64,000 nt of DNA, from positions 6,157,074 to 6,221,073 of the forward strand of contig JBJCIZ010000239.1 in NCBI GenBank assembly GCA_051294375.1, in the 5' to 3' direction. The notes under the pieces were generated by a model. It made no database searches. It had not been told where the DNA came from and saw only the letters and a program-made list of their open reading frames with translations. Made by a program: the position numbers and the translations under genes. This DNA comes from Paraspadella gotoi (Eukaryota > Chaetognatha). Positions 42,018 through 56,400 of the stretch are shown here, piece after piece. The stretch's first letter is position 1. Each line of letters begins with the position of its first letter.

Positions 42018-43509
42018 CTTTAGTTGAGAGAGGAGCGAAGGGCGTTAAAAAATATATATATTAAAATATTTCACAATATCATTAAAATATTAAAATATTA
42101 TTATTTTTTTTCTTAGGGCGAGCTGTTCAAAGTTAGGGGCAAGATAGTTTATTTATTGAAATAATGGTTAAATTTATATTGGTTGTGCCAATTTTATAAA
42201 AAGTATATATATAAAAAATAAATAAAAATAAAACAAAAATAAACAAAACAAAACAACAAACAAATGAAAACGAAATGAAATAAACCCAAAAACACAAACG
42301 AAATAACAAAAACAAACAAAAAACAAAATAAAATTAAATTAAAACATGAACAATACTAATCAAAACAAAAAAAAAACCAAAATCATAAATAGAAATAAAA
42401 CCGAAGGACAAACAAATCAGAGATGAAAAAAAAAGGAAAAAAACACAAAGAAAATAAAAAAAAACATTAAAAGAAACAAAATAAATTTAATTAATACTCA
42501 CCCATTCTCGCTTCCCTGTCATCAGCGGCAGGAGGCAGCGCCGCCGCCGCGGATCTGCCGCGCGAGGACGCCGGAGTCCGCGTCGCCCTTTCGCTTTCTC
42601 CAATGAGTCGAGGGAAAAAAGCAGTTGTTATTAGTTGCGCCGCGGAGCAACTCTTTAAGTCACTTTTCGGTCGGTCTGTCGTTCGGTCGGTATGTCTGTC
42701 CGTGGGTCTTTCCCACTTACGTTAAAAATGCTCATAACTCATAACTCAAAACCTCAAAACTCAGTGACTGCGAGCGCCGACTTCAGGATATCCTAAAACT
42801 ATATGGAATTCCTTTTTTTTTTTACAAAAAGTTCAGATTTTAAAATGGGGGTAATTGACTTTTTTTTATTCCTAAACTTTTTAAGGAAATCAAAAACTGA
42901 AAATTTTCACAAAACAAATGTTAAATTTCTTGGTTTTTGTTTCCTAATTTTAACTTAACGGCAAAATTAATACATTTTTTAAAAAATTATTGTTTTAATA
43001 GCCTCCATTGAAACTTCTTTCAGAAATGCATAGACTTTTTACCCTTACCCATTTACGATCCTCACCTCTCACGTTGCAGTCGCTCCCGGCAGCTGCGCAT
43101 GCTGCTCTGCAGGGAACCGATTCCCCCGCGGTTTCCGGCTCTTCGCAGCTGCAGCCTTCGGTGGAGTAAGTGACGACGACGGGGCGGTCGGCGGAGACGC
43201 GTCGGGGCTGAGATCCGGCGCTCGGACGGCCTAATGGTATGAATGAATGAATGAATTAATTAATTCATTAATTCATTTCTTCGTTCATTAATCCATTCAT
43301 TAATTTATCCTTCGATCTATCCTTTCATTCATTCATTAATGAATGAATGAAAGGATGGATAGATCGATGGATAAATTAATGAATGGATTAATGAACGCAG
43401 AAATGAATCGTTAGATTTATATCCACGAATTATTTAATGATGAATGAACGAATGAATCAACCTATAAACGAATAACGGACACTATCGCCCTGCCCTTCCC
43501 TGCTCCCTC

Positions 43510-43555
<46 letters not shown>

Positions 43556-45846
43556 TCTCTCTCTCTCTCTCTCTCTCCCTCTCTCTCTCTCTCACTCCCT
43601 CCTCTCTCTCTCATCGTCAATTACCCTCAGCCATTACCACTTTCCCTACCTCTTTCCCCCCGCGTATTCCTCACCCCCATCTCCTCCCCCTTCCCCCCCC
43701 CCTCCTTACCTCGATCCGTCTTCTTCCGACTGGCCTTTCGGTGAAGACGAGTATCTCGTACAAATGGATTTGCACGATTTCTCAGATTCTGCGGGTATTA
43801 ATTTATTATTTAGTTTACTTTTCATTGCTTTATTTTAGTCTATATATCTATTTATAATAACGAAGGCGTAAATTTATTTTTTTTTGGGCAACTGTAATTT
43901 TTATTTATCAACAATAAATATTAATAATTGTATACAGAAATAAAAATTATAATTGAGATCAACGCCGCAGCGCCTTTTTACCCTCCTGCGGCGTCGGCGG
44001 CTGCACCCCGAACTCACCCGGCGCCGGCTCGTTCTCGCAGCAGCATCCGGACTTTGCGGAGACTCTCCCGACGGCTTCCGACGGAACGCTGGGCGTCTTA
44101 GCTTTCGACACGCGAGTTCGATCCACTTGAAATGAATTGTAAATTTAAAGTTAAATTGTCGAGTTGTCCGTCCAGTCCGTCCAGTACGTGTCGAAGGTCC
44201 TTCCGTACGACCGTCCAATCCCTATAAACTTACCTCGCGAACTTTCTCCCTCCCCCCCAGAGATGTCGCAGGGGCAGCCGTTGCTTTCCCCGACTCTAGC
44301 GCTCGCTTCTCTCCTGGTGGAAGAACGCCGAGTCTTGGAGGATCGGCGCTGCTGCGCTCCGCCGTCAGCCGCGGCGACGCCGCAAACGCAGCCGGATTCC
44401 ATCGGGGACGGCTCCGCTCGCCCGCGCGCGACGCCGGTCTTGGCCTCGGGCGCGGATTTTTTGAAATCTTGGGCGCAAAAAAAAAAGAAAACTGTTTTCA
44501 AGTTTTGAAGATAAAGTCGTTTGTTGGTTTTTGACAAAAGTTTTGTAATTGTTTTAGTTTTATAGACGTTGTGTTAAGACTTTATTTTCGTTGCGGTTTA
44601 GTTAGAGAAAGAATATAGTTTATTTATTTATAATTAACTGTTTTTTATTTAAAATAAAGTGTTTTAGTTTTAATTTTAGGGTTTTTTTTTTCTTTTCTGT
44701 TCTTTCCTTTCTTTCTCTCCTCTTTACTCCTTTCTTTTCCTTTTTTCCTTTCTTTTTTTTCACGTCCTTATCTTTCCTTTCCTATCCTGTCCGATCCTAT
44801 CCTTTTATTTTCTTTTCTTTCCTTTTCTTTCCTTTCCTTTTCTTTTCTTTCATTTTCTTTCCTATCTTTTGCTTTCCTTTCATTTTCTTTCCTTTCTTTT
44901 TTTTTCTTTCATTTTCTTTCCTTTCCTTTCCATTTTTTCTCTCTTTATTTCTTTCATCTCTCTGAGATTCAATCTTCAATTCATTTCACTTTTTCACCCG
45001 ATCGGCTTTCAGTCATTCCCTTTTTCAATTCATTTAACGTTCTCACCCGATTGGCTGTCGCTCACTCCACAGGTGCAGCCTTCCAAATCTAAAGCTGTTG
45101 ATTCTCGAGGACAACTCGACTTTTTAACACCCCTCGATTTTCTAGAATCTCCTGTCGTAAGTTAAAAATTGTGTAACATAAGTTAAATAAAACATAGTAA
45201 TTCAAAAAGAAAAAAAATGGTCAGAGGGAAAGAGGCCTCCACCATAGCCTGTCCAAAGTAACTTATTTATTAAATGAAATTAAAATCGTTAAATTGTTAT
45301 ATTATTATGTTAAATGTTTTCTTGATATTCCTTCTCTCTCTCTGCTCGATGCTGCGTCGTCTCTCTCTCATGCTCTTCGTCTGGCTCTCTCTGTCGTCTT
45401 CTCTCTCTCTCGCTACCTTCCGATTCCTTGCCAAATCGCAACAACAACCGTCCATTGCTTGAGCTTTTCCCGTTTGCCGCGGAGAGGCGCTGGTTCGAAT
45501 CGCCGAAGACCGTTTGCCGCTCGATCCTGTGGCCAATGATTCGTTTCCAGTTTGTCAATTCAATTATTAATGCACATTTTAGGGCTTATTTAACAATATC
45601 CCTTACATTATCCGTCACCTGGTCTGACTTCGACCGTTTCGCAAATGCAGCCCTCATCGGCCGAGACGGCAGACTCGCCGCCGGCCGAGACCTTGACCGG
45701 CGCCGGGGAAGATTTCCGAGTTTGTTCTAAGCCGCCCCCCACAAAAAAAGATTTATTAGATTAGATTATTATTTTTATTTTTTCAAATATTTTCGACTTA
45801 ATTGCTACTGTCATCTTCATACGACATAATGAAAAGAAGGAGATGA

Positions 45847-45878
<32 letters not shown>

Positions 45879-48231
45879 GAGGAGATGAGAGAGGAGAGAG
45901 AGAGAGAGGAGAGAGAGAGTAGAGAGCGAGAGAGAGAGAGTCAAAGTAAGAACAAAAATTAAAAAAACAAACCTAAACTTTTTCGGTTTCTCTGACGCAC
46001 TGGTTTTCTCCATAATCATAATTTACACTTTTTTTCACTGATTTTAATTTAAATATTGTATTGATTGATCAAGAGACAGATCAAGTTTTCGATTGAAAAT
46101 GCATTAGTTCCCATTTACATCCTTGTCTCTAAAAGTATTTTCTAATTACATCCGGGGGACACTTCCTACCAGCGCCTCTGGCGGCTTCTTGCGGAGAACT
46201 GAATCTCACTTCTTTCGTCGACGTCTTCGTTTGACCTGAGAGGCGGTTTGTGATAAGAGGGTTTAGTGATAATAAGGTCATAATGATGATGATGATAGTG
46301 ACTAGATAACGTGATATATACATGATATGTATGATTGATTAATGATATTCATGATTACTCTTAACACTAATTTCCATTTATTTAACAAATATTGATTGAA
46401 GCAGGTGAGTTATGGCCTCCATATTTCTCACAAGATCTTTGAAAGGGACAATATAGCTTATTTATTGAATGAATGGCTAATTTCATAATAATTGTACCAA
46501 ATTTATAGTAAGAAACTGCAAGAAGATATAAACTTGTGTAAGTAACCAGACTTAGGACTGGCAGTGATTGTTTATTTTGTTTTGTTTTTTTAAATGTATA
46601 AAGAATAACATCAGTGCGATTAAGTTTATGATAATTAACATCGTTTGGATTTAGATAAATAATAGGTAAAAAAAAATGTTGTTTTAAAAAACTGGATAAT
46701 GAAGATCAGATGTTTAAAAAAAACATATTAACGATGATGAAAATGATTAAAAGTTTTCAAATTGAAAACTGACCAACTTCGTCGCCTTCGATCGCACAGC
46801 AACAGTCTTCGGATGGAACCGAACTCTTGATAAAGAGAAAAGAAAATGGAACAGATTTAATTAAAATAGTGGAAAGGAAAGGAAAAAAATAAATGAAAAA
46901 AAAGGGGGGAGAAAAAATATTGGCATCAAAATTTGACGAAAGAGAAGTTGGAAATTTAAAAAAAAAGAAAGACAAGAAAAATTTAAACAAAGTAAATTAA
47001 AATTAAATACAAATTAAATCTGTACCAGTTTCTAACCTAAAACCAGCCAACCAATCATGATCAGGGGCCAATTAGGCTGAACCGTATGTCAAGTGCCCCT
47101 AGGGCAGCAATGGAACGAATCTTGGACTTGGAACCAGGCCAGAGGGTTTTCCACGCCCCCAAAAGCTGCTCACGGCGGTTCCCGCAGGGTAAGTACCATT
47201 GGGGATCGATCCCGGTTCCTGATGGTCGTGAGCTGGTGGTATTCCTCAATGAGCCACCAGCCACCATTATTAGTCTTATTGGCCGGGTTAACTTGTTCCA
47301 ATGCCCGACTACCCTTTCCCTAAACTGTCTTACTTACCCTGCATCCCTCATACTAACTCACCTTTTCTCCTTTCCCAGTTCTCCTCGTCTTCTCCTCTCT
47401 TCCCTTCCCTACTTTCCCGACGCTCGTTTCCATCTCCGAAAGTTTTTCTCTCAGCGAAGGATCCTGGCTGGAAAAAGGGTGAGGCGGAAAACGGGTGAGT
47501 CAAAACATGGAAAAAGGGTGAGGCGGAAAACGGGTGAGTCAAAAGATGATCAACATTTTCCGTCTTTTTTTTTAGGTTTTAGATATTAAGCTTTGTGAGT
47601 TAGGGTTAGTGATTAGGTTAGGAAACAAGTTAAGGATTAGAGTCACGAAGTTCGGTTTGTAATAAGGGTTATGGATTAGGATTTACAATTTAAAGTTGAA
47701 ATTAAAGAGTTTCAGAATAAGTTAGGGTTAGGGAAAAGGGATTGAGTAATAGTTTTGCTTATGCATTAGGGTTGAATATTAAGCTTAAAATTGAGTTAAG
47801 AGATTAAGGAAGACAAAATGAATGGCTTTTGGAAAAAAAAGAGCTAAATTTAGGGTAAGGTAGCAAGCATAAAGAGAGACAAAGAAAACCAGCGGCCGCA
47901 CCCCTGCTGATCCGTTTATAAAAAAGGATAAAGAAAGGAAAGAGGCCTTGACTCTTTAAAAAGTAAGTAACGAGTAAGTTACGACCTCATTCCCGCCGTT
48001 TTTCTTTTCCTCCCTTCTCCTTCTCCTCCTCCTCCGCTGCAGCAGCAGCTTCCCGCCGGCGCAGCGCCGATGCTCAACGCTTCCCGCGACAGACGCACCG
48101 CCTCCGCAGCCAAGACGGTGACTCGCTTGTCGCCCTCGGGAGGGAAGCACCTCGAAGGTAGAGGGGAGAGGGAGAGTAAGGTTGGAGATGGTTTTTGTTG
48201 AAAAGGAGTAAGAGATGATAGGAAATAGAGA

Positions 48232-48267
<36 letters not shown>

Positions 48268-50286
48268 AAGAAAGAAAGAAAGAAAGAGAGAAAGAAAGAA
48301 AGAGAGAGAGAGACAGAGACAAAGACTCACCTCTCTCCGCAACACTCACAGTCGGCGTTGCGTTCTCTCTCCAACTTCGCGAGATGGCGGGAAAATAAAA
48401 GACAAGGAAAGGAAATTTGAAAAACAAAATAAATAAATAAATAAATGAATAAATAAATAAATAAATAAAAAAAGTAAATAAATAATTAAACAGTAAAACA
48501 TTCAGAGATCGGCCATATTTTCCAAAATCGCCCCATTTCAACTTAAATTCAAGATTTTTTAGGTTAAGGGTTAAGGATAAGGATTAAGTTAAAGATTACG
48601 GAAATGATTATAGTTTAACAGAAGAATTATGTTTTAAAGCATGATTATGATTTGAGGTATGAAGATAAGGTTAGAGATTAGAGTTTGCGATTAAGATTGA
48701 AATTAATCATAAGGGTTAAAGATTAGATTAAGATACGTAAAGAATTAAGCTTATAGATTGATCAAAATAATCCGTAGTAGAATATCGGAAATCTTGAGAT
48801 TAAAATTAATTACAGGAATTAAAAACATTGTCCATAAATGTTTATCACCCCTCCACCCCGCTCCTTCTTCCCCCAATCACCTCGTCCGCTTTCCTTCCAT
48901 CGTCCTTCACGTAAGTCACCGTCTCGCACTTGCAACCTCCCGTCGGCGCCTTGGTTCCGGAAGCGGCGTCGTCGTCGGCCGCCGGCGCTCTCGATCGGCG
49001 CGCCGAACATCCCGACGTGTTTTTGGCCGGCGCCGCGGAGGAACTGACGCCGGCCGAGGCGGAGCTGGAAGTTGGCGCGAAATCGTTATCATTATTATCA
49101 TCGTCGGAGACTCAACCTCACCTAAAGTGAAATCAAATATAAATCAGAATCGGAATCAAAATCGAATCGGAGGATCGGGTAAAATCCGCAGAATTTGAAT
49201 CATCGGATTGTGATTGGTCAAGGAGAGAATGGCATCGACCAATCAGCTTGCAGAATCAATGGAACTTCTCTAGATATAAATAGACCGAGCTTTCTTTAGT
49301 TTCAGTAGAATTGATCTGGACTCCTCATCGTCAATTATCATCATCATCAGCATCTTCATTGTGGGCATCCTCATCATCTTCATCATCATCATTTATCATA
49401 GTCATCATCATTATCTTCACTTGCATTAATCATCAATCATCATCATCATAATAACTCCCGTCATCATCGTCGTCGTCGTTAGAATTGTCCCACTCAATTA
49501 TCATTAATTATCACAACTATCATCACAACTCAAATCTGTCACTCACCCCTTAAACGGCGTGCAGATCGCTTTCCCTTCTTCACCGGACTCGTCTCTCCCT
49601 CCCTCCATCTTTCCGCTCGTCTTATTGACGTTTAGCGACGCAGCGATGACGCCCACCGTCTCGGCCACGCCCACTGTCTCCCTCGACGCCGATTCCGCCT
49701 CCAACGCGCCCAGCGCCGATCGAGTCGCGTTGCGAGAAACGCCGCTCAACGACGTCGCCTCGACCGTTGAGGACGACGCGCGGAATCCGCTTCGGCAAGA
49801 TTCTCTTTCTCCGTTGGCGGCGTCTTGGACGAAACGACGAGCGGATTTGTCGACGCCTCCGGACGATCGCTTCCCGACGGCGTCCTCCAACGACGCCAAC
49901 AAAGATTGAAGCTCGCTAGGCGTCGCTGCCATCGTCGTCGCCATTTTGCCAGTCGAGAGCGCGTCCGGCGCCAATGGGCGTGCCCGATCGAGGTGGAGGA
50001 ATTCCGTCAAGTCCAACGTCTCCAACAAAGTTTGGAACACGGTCGACTCGTTTTCGGAGGCGTAATCCGCGACGGCCATTTCCAGCAGGGCACGGGAGAC
50101 TCGGGAGGCGCCTTCGGCGGCAGGGGCGTCGGCGCCGGCAGAGCCGCTCTCCAGAGAGAGGACCAAATCTTCAGGCGCCGTAATCTCTTCCGTCGTTTGT
50201 CTTGAGGGAAAAAAGATAAGAAAAAAAAAATCGTTTACTGTTTCAAGACGAAAATAGAAAAATATTTCATTTCTTTGGTAGATACT

Positions 50287-50374
<88 letters not shown>

Positions 50375-50435
50375 TGAAAAAAAATGACAGAACTTGGTCG
50401 AAAAATTATTTTTTGATCTGCGCTTTATTTACCCT

Positions 50436-50479
<44 letters not shown>

Positions 50480-53400
50480 TCTCCTCTCTCTCCTCTCTCT
50501 CTCTTCCTCCTCCTCCCTCTTTCTTCTCTGATCTTAAAACGAACACGACCGACCATCACAACGACTCTGACCCCGACGCCTGACGCTACCCTGTCCAACC
50601 AGAATCCACAACCAACCTCTCGCAATCCACAGATTCTCGAATATCCGCAACGAAGAAAGTCGGAATTTTGTGATTCAATTCGGTCGATGACCGCAATTCC
50701 TCCGTTTTGCAGATGGAAGAGGTCCATTGCAACGCCTCCGACCGTTTCCTCAGTGGCTTCGTTTCCGTCGGCGTCGAAGGAGGAACCGGCGCTGTATCTC
50801 TCATGTCAGTATTGAGCTTGGGGTCAGTGTTGGGTTTGGGGTCAGTGTTGGGCTTTGGGAGATTATTGGGCTTTGAATCGTTGGCGTCTTCCATCAACGA
50901 TGAATGAATTGAAGATTCGGGGTTCGTTGATTCGTCGACTGCGCGCGAATGTCTCCATCCTTTCGGCGGATCTTAGTTTTAGCAAGAAGAAAAATATAAT
51001 TTATAGTAATAGTTAATCTAAGCCTCAGGCTAACTTGACAAAAATAATACGATTATGTCGAAACAATGTCTAGAAGTGTCCTTACTAAGTAAATTTGTAC
51101 CGAAAACGAAATTAACACGATGAAACAAAAATATGAACATTACATAATTGACTGTTTCACTATTTTAGTTTTTTTTAGGTATGGTTATATTTTATATTTT
51201 TAAATAATTTTCCCTTGCATTAAAAAAATACACATTAGTATTTAGGTTTTAAAATTAAGTTTTCTCCGGAGGCCAAATTAATCATACCGTGTGCCCGATT
51301 TGTGAGAGCGTTGTCTTTGGTCAAAGCATCTTTGGCGCTGCATTGACCTTGCGGAAGGCAATCGTCGGTCGCCTCGTGTACGGCGCTCTGTTTTATAATT
51401 TATTTATATACGTTGAAATAAAGTTATAGTTAAGTGAAAAATAATAGTCAAGTAAGTAAAACGGTTTTTTCTTTCGTGAAAACCTTAAAAATAATTTACC
51501 TAATTAAAGGTCATATATATAATCCATAAAACCAACGCAGTCGAGTTTAAGCTCAGTACAACTTAGCATGGCCCTCAACTTTGGTTTAAAATTTGAAGTT
51601 TTAAAAAAACGATTCCATAATTTAACCATTAAAAAAACTAAATTGCAACTCCCCCCAAAAAAATACAACTTAAAGTTTAATCTATAATTTAATCGAAATA
51701 TACAAACAACAAAAAAGACCCCCCCCCCTTCCAACAAAATCCTCTTCTCTCACTCCACCGCCGACCCTGATTGCCGAATACACAAATTCTTCAACTTCGC
51801 CACAACATCCTTCTTGCACATCGAACGCCTCGTCCAGACTCTCAAACGCCGTCGGTTGAAAGGCCGTCGCGACACGTGTCTGTGACCGGATCTGACCGGC
51901 TTTTCAACCGAAAATTCACAGACGGTTCCACCGTCAATTCCACCGACGGTTCCACGGCGATTCCACGGCGATTCCACGGAAATTCCACCGGAAATTTCTC
52001 CGGAAATTCTACGGGCGGCTGGAATTCCACGGGCGTTTCCACCGGTGATTCCGCCGAAAGATTTACCAACGATTCCATCGAAAATTCCACCAAAAATTCA
52101 ACCGGCGATTCAACCGGAAATTTTCTGGGATATTCCACCAGCGATTCCACAGGTATTTCACCGATAATTTCACCGGCGATTCCTGCGGCAATCTCTCTCC
52201 GATTTTCCACCGCATTCCACCGAGCATTCCATTGGTTTTCCACCGTCATTTCCACAGGAATTTCATCGGCCATCTTTCCCTCGCTTTGGAATCTCTCCCG
52301 CACTTCTCCGCCACTTCATCCTCAGCATCTCCAATGACTCCGTCGACGAGTCCCGGAATTCTCTTTCACGCCGTGCGTTATCCCTCCTCTTCCGAGATGG
52401 CTCCTCCAGCCCCAACTCCCTCGTCCGCCGCATCCTCCCCTCGGAACTTCCCTCCGATCAACTTCTGTCTCGTCGACGCGTACTTGGTGCAAATCCCGGG
52501 TGAAGTCGTAGCCCGAACCGAATCCGGAGATTTGGTCAGTGNNNNNNNNNNGTTCATCGTTCGATTATCCACTAGGGCGAGTTGCGAAAATTTATATTTA
52601 TTATTTACAATATAATATTCATAATACATAAATATTTATATTATTTTAAATTATTTTATTTCTTTACCTTGTTCCCCCTTATTTTCTGTCGCTTGCAAAC
52701 TCCCCCGCGGCGTCCAATTAAAATTGTTTGTAGAGTCAAAATCTTTAGAATCTTTAACGTTATTTAAATAATTGCCCTTGACAAAACTGCATTCAATCGT
52801 CAAGGGCATTGCCATTTCTGTCTCGATCCGCTGAGTCAAAAATGACCTCATTGCTGGAGGAAGACCTAAAGAATGTTGAGGCCTTTTCAACCGACTCCAA
52901 GATTCCTTCAAAGGCGATGCCTCTTCGAACGTTGCTCCATATTTTTTAACCCGACGAGATGTTTTCTTTGAATTCGAGTTGCGGTCTTTGCTTTTACTGG
53001 TCATTTCATGAAGATCCAGTATCTCTGAATGTTCTACCATCACTGGAGGGTTAGATTCTGGGATAAAATTAGTACAACCAATATGATAATTATTAATTCA
53101 ATTAAATAAACTAGCTAACTTGTTTCCTGTCTTTGAACTTTTGTTAAAACATCCATCTTTTATACAATATAATATTTAATATAATAATTAATAACTTTCT
53201 AACAAAAATTATATGCGATATCTAATTAAAAAAACTATAGCAAGAAGTATGTTAACCTTGTGATATATAGATGCTGCTTATATTTTTAGAAGAATTTCCC
53301 CTCCACTCTGGCAATAAATATAAACTATTTTTTAAAAATTAAATAAACAATTTTCGCAACATATTAACTACTCACCCTCGACTCGTCTCGAACAAGATCC

Positions 53401-56400
53401 TCCTTTAAAACTGTCTTTCCCCTCTTCCTTCCGAACTCGACCGTCGACGACTCTCTCCGCGCAGCCGCAACCTTCCGACGTCTCCAAGCTTTGGCCAAGC
53501 ATGGCGCCGCTTTCGTCGCAAGCCCGACATCCGCAGTCCTTCGTGCTCCGATCATTTTCTCCAATTTCATCTCGTCCACATTTACAGGAATCTTGCGAGG
53601 ACATTTCCGAAGCTTCTCTCCATTCGTTCATGGAAGACGAACGTTTCTTTTCGTTTTTAAAAAGGGGCGTATCGGTTTTGTTGAATATATTATATGATTT
53701 TATTATGATTTATCTGACTTAAAACTTTGTCAATAAAAATCGTTGTTTAAATTCAAAAACTGCTTTCTCCTTAATACCTAAGAGCAACGAAAAGAGAGTC
53801 AATACACAATGATTTAATGATTAAAATAGCAGTCCCAAGGCTTCGTATCATAATGAAGCACAATGCGTCAGTGAAGGTTAAACCGGCCCGTCCCACTTAA
53901 TTGCAAAGCGGCCATCGGGCTTTTAGTTCGGTTAATTTGAAGCCGCATGAAATTGAAAACATTTAACGGCGTGGTCAACAATTTTATCAAATGGATATAA
54001 TGATATAATGATATATGATATTATTATGATATTATTAGATCCAAAACCATTTTTGACCTAAATTAAAACGGTACGCCCCTGTTTTTTTTGTTGTTGGTTT
54101 CCACCATTTAACTCTCTCTTGGCTTTGGCAATCTCCACCGATCCTTGTCCCCAGCGATTCCCGCTGGGGACGTCCTCCTCCTCCTCCTTCTCCTCATCTC
54201 CAGCAACATATTCTACATCAGTTACAGCAACATCAACTTCTTGTTCAGCTTCTTCCGACCTTTCCTCTTCTCTGGTCTCCTCACCGACCAAACCTGTAGA
54301 TTACAGAGTGATGTAAAAATTATCAAATTTCATGTAATAAAAAACTTTTCATAAAGATCATGAAAATAGAAAACCAATCACAATACTTTGGTGAATTTCT
54401 TTGTAAATTTTATACGTGACTGGGCCCCAGTGAGCTATATTTATATATAATAATAATATAATAGGCTAAAATTTCAAAACAGAAATTTTTAAAAATTTTA
54501 ACACCGGTTTTGAGTTCATATGCAAAAAGCGGTGGTAGCAGGATTGTGCCCACGTGAAGAGACAGTAATTATTGATATGTGTTAATGACAGAACCGTTCA
54601 ATATAAGAAGTCCCTGAGCTTCGGATCAGGCTGTAACACCATGTTACAGGCGGGTTAAGCGCCCCGTCCCTCTTAACTGCCAGACGACCACCGGGCTAGA
54701 ACCCCAGACTTTTGGGTTGGGAGGCAAATGACTTGCCTCCGGCACCAATGGCCGCTGATGAACGGTTGGTGGATTTTAGTCCACCATACATCCCCCCCTC
54801 CCGTAGGGAGAAGTCTATTGCGTCTCTTCAGTGTATTGTTGTTGTTGGTGGAAAGTGCGTCACCAAGTTTAGGCATGTCGCCTGATGTGTTGATGGCGGA
54901 AATTGCATCGCCAGGTTGAGGCATGTCGCCTGAAAGTGTTGTTGTTGCTGTTGTGTTCGGAAGTAGTGTCAGAACCATTCAATATAAGCAGTCCCTGAGC
55001 TTCGGATCAGGCTGTAACACCATGTTACAGGCGGGTTAAGCGCCCCGTCCCTCTTAACTGCCAGACGACCACCGGGCTAGAACCCCAGACCTTTGGGTTG
55101 GGAGGCGAATGACTTGCCTCCGGCACCAATGGCCGCTGATGAACGGTTGGTGGATTTTAGTCCACCATACACAGAAATTTATTTCGTTAAATCGATCCAA
55201 ATTCCAAGAAAAAAAAAAACCTTTGTTGGGAAGGTGACGACTTTAATCGTGAGATGACTGGTTTACCAAACGAGCCACCGAATCACCGAACCACGATTGA
55301 TTAACTACGTGGTGAACCGAGGCAATGCACGCTACAAACCTTCCTTCTCTCTCTCCTCTCTTTCATCCTCTTTCTCCTTCTCTCTCTCCTCCGTCTCGTC
55401 CTCTTCCTCCTTCTCTATCTCCTCCCTCTCTTCCTCTTCCTCCTCTATCTGCTCCAACAAGATTCTTTGATCTTCTTCGATCCGCGCGAAGGTTGGAAAC
55501 AACTCCTCCACCCTTCCCCCGATTTTCACGTTCTTGTTCGTCGATTCTGTCGCCGCTGCTTCCTCCTCCGCCGCCGCTGCCGCCGTAGCCGCCGCCGCCT
55601 TAGCCGCCGCCGCCGCTCCTGCCGCCGACGTCGCTGAGTACGTGGTGCAGATCCCAAGACTCATGCTGGTTGTCGATTCGCCCCGGGATTTTGCCGACTC
55701 CTTTTTTTCGACTTCAATTTCGTAATTCGCTTTAGTCCTTTTTTGTAAAATGGAGTTTTTTTTCTCTTGTCCAGCATCTCGACTCTCTTGTCCACCACCT
55801 CCCGTCTCTTGTCCAGCCCTTCGACTCTCTGCAGCCTCTCGACCCTTTCCAGACCCCGGACTCTGCACAACCGTTCGACTATCGCTGATGGTACTATCTC
55901 TAAGATGAGCATTCTCGCACCTCAATTCATTGGCAAAATTTGAAAATTCTTCAAAATCATCGTCTTGAAGATTCAAATTACTTCTGGTAGAAAAGTTTTT
56001 GAAATTCGATATCCCAACCAAGGAGCCGTTTCTGATCCATGGGTCATCCCTGATATCATCGGCATATATGTTCGAATTGTCGCTTATAAAGCATCTAGTA
56101 AAATTTGAACTATCGCCGGTAGAGTACGTGGTGCAGATGCCAAGACTCATGCTGGTTGTCGATTCGCCCCGGGATTTTGCCGACTCCTTTTTTTCGACTT
56201 CAATTTCGTAATTCGCTTTAGTCCTTTTTCGTAAAATGGAGTTTTTTTTCTCTTGTCCACCATCTTGACTCTCTTGTCCACCACCTCCAGTCTCTTGTCC
56301 AGCCCTTTGACTCTCTGCAGCCTCTCGACCCTTTCCAGACCCCGAACTCTGCACAACCCCTCGACTATCGCTGATGGACCCATCTCTAAGACGAGCATTC

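Noticed and set aside
52064-52303. PVEF-repeat protein on minus or NSTGDS-repeat protein on plus
   Set aside because: Minisatellite open on both strands; no splice sites decide the strand.
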